Position numbers and translations under genes: made by a program
DNA from: Candidatus Omnitrophota bacterium
Lineage (GTDB): Bacteria > Omnitrophota > Gorgyraeia > JAHIPI01
Assembly: GCA_030616695.1 (NCBI GenBank)
Contig: JAUWWU010000071.1
Location: 1-5,571 of the forward strand
DNA: 5,571 bases
Reading direction: 5' to 3'
Shown here: piece by piece, positions 5,105-5,571 of the stretch
Numbering within the stretch: the first letter of the stretch is position 1
How the letters are laid out: each line of letters begins with the position of its first letter
The notes under the pieces: generated by a model
What the model saw: only the letters and a program-made list of their open reading frames with translations
The model's database searches: none
Told to the model about the DNA's origin: nothing

Positions 5105-5571
5105 CTATTTTCCCAGCCGTGAGGGGATAGCGTTTCTCCAGGTATGGCTCAATTTTATCAAAGGAAGGTCTATTACTTTTGTCCCGCCGCACTGAACAGT
5201 GAGTTTTTCTCCGCCGACATTGCCCAGGGCCTTACAGGAAATCGAATGCCTTTTCGCTATCTTCTCTAAAGCGGCTGACTTATCTTTCCTGACAGAGACT
5301 ATGATCCTCGACGGGGTCTCTCCGAAAAGAATAGCGTCTTTTCTCATATCGCCTTCTAATTCTACGGTAGCGCCCAACATCCTATTTTTGTTTGTAATGC
5401 ACGATTCCGCCAGCGCTACGGCCAGCCCGCCTTCAGAACAATCGTGGGCAGAATTAATTATCCCCGCCTCGATCGCTTCAAGGCACGCCTGCTGGACCGC
5501 TTTTTCTTTATTTATATCTATCTCCGGCCTGCCCTTCTTCATCTTATGAACAAGGTATAGGTATTCGCTGC
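5105..5571 (-). CDS. purL: Phosphoribosylformylglycinamidine synthase PurL, C-terminal fragment
   Basis: PurL makes FGAM from FGAR, ATP and glutamine-derived ammonia in cytoplasmic de novo purine synthesis. The reading frame is open through the right edge: before the internal Met at 5542 it reads SEYLYLVHK, matching the G.SEYL segment of PurL, so that Met is not the start. About 155 C-terminal residues are present, covering the last AIRS-like C-terminal domain. Diagnostic motifs are the RPEIDINKEKAVQ segment, SAHDCSEGGLAVALAES (conserved D.SeGGLa.aLaE) and LFGETPSRIIVSV (usual LFGE..sR...sv). The TAG stop is 9 nt before the hairpin. The small-PurL family is about 740 residues, so roughly four fifths lie outside the window. 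It has no functional link to the glycosyltransferase operon and appears to be a separate transcription unit. Confidence 0.95.
   Translation of the reverse strand, partial: SEYLYLVHKMKKGRPEIDINKEKAVQQACLEAIEAGIINSAHDCSEGGLAVALAESCITNKNRMLGATVELEGDMRKDAILFGETPSRIIVSVRKDKSAALEKIAKRHSISCKALGNVGGEKLTVQCGGTKVIDLPLIKLSHTWRNAIPSRLGK

Noticed and set aside
5105..5542. A short complete 145-residue protein starting at the Met at 5542
   Set aside because: The frame stays open upstream to the window edge and reads the conserved PurL SEYL segment, so the Met is internal.
5199..5549. Plus-strand open frame of 116 codons opposite purL
   Set aside because: It lies entirely opposite the highly conserved PurL C-terminus, so it is explained as a shadow frame.
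1..5571. CRISPR arrays, tRNA or rRNA genes, insertion sequences, long direct repeats
   Set aside because: None was seen on reading both strands; apart from the 4945-5104 gap, almost all of the window is coding sequence.

Overview
The window comes from a bacterial chromosome of moderate GC content, and every credible gene lies on the minus strand, so transcription runs from high to low coordinates. The content (ArnT-like GT-C glycosyltransferases, a polyprenyl-phosphate-sugar synthase type GT2, and the start of a lipid-A-biosynthesis N-terminal, LAB-N, type protein) suggests a diderm that decorates lipid A or another envelope glycan. The style recalls uncultured candidate phyla such as Omnitrophota, but that is a low-confidence impression from protein character only.

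Layout in the direction of transcription: (1) 5571-5105, the C-terminal end of purL, an unrelated purine biosynthesis gene cut by the window edge. (2) 5104-4945, a gene boundary with a perfect 10-bp GC-rich hairpin whose T-tract lies on the plus-strand side, a very C-rich and G-poor stretch in the minus-strand transcript, and a good sigma70-like promoter (extended -10) reading into the next operon. (3) 4944-3193, an intact ArnT/PMT-like membrane glycosyltransferase. (4) 3193-2504, an unrecognised six-helix membrane protein with conserved-looking acidic and His residues. (5) 2507-759, a second ArnT-like glycosyltransferase, collinear with the first along its whole length but interrupted by one in-frame TGA at 1481-1479, so it appears as two ORFs (342 and 237 codons). 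(6) 747-61, a soluble GT2 polyprenyl-phosphate glycosyltransferase. (7) 50-1, the first 16 codons of a LAB-N type protein running off the left edge. Genes 3 to 7 are packed with overlaps or gaps of about 10 nt and read as one operon.

A working model: the GT2 enzyme makes a polyprenyl-phosphate-linked sugar at the cytoplasmic face, something flips it (possibly the unknown six-helix protein or the LAB-N protein), and the GT-C enzymes transfer the sugar to a lipid or glycan acceptor on the outer face of the inner membrane.

The most interesting points are the single in-frame TGA that splits the second glycosyltransferase inside a transmembrane helix, and the reciprocal observation that the intact first copy lacks the usual first-loop catalytic Asp (Ser-Glu instead of Asp-Glu), which the interrupted copy keeps.
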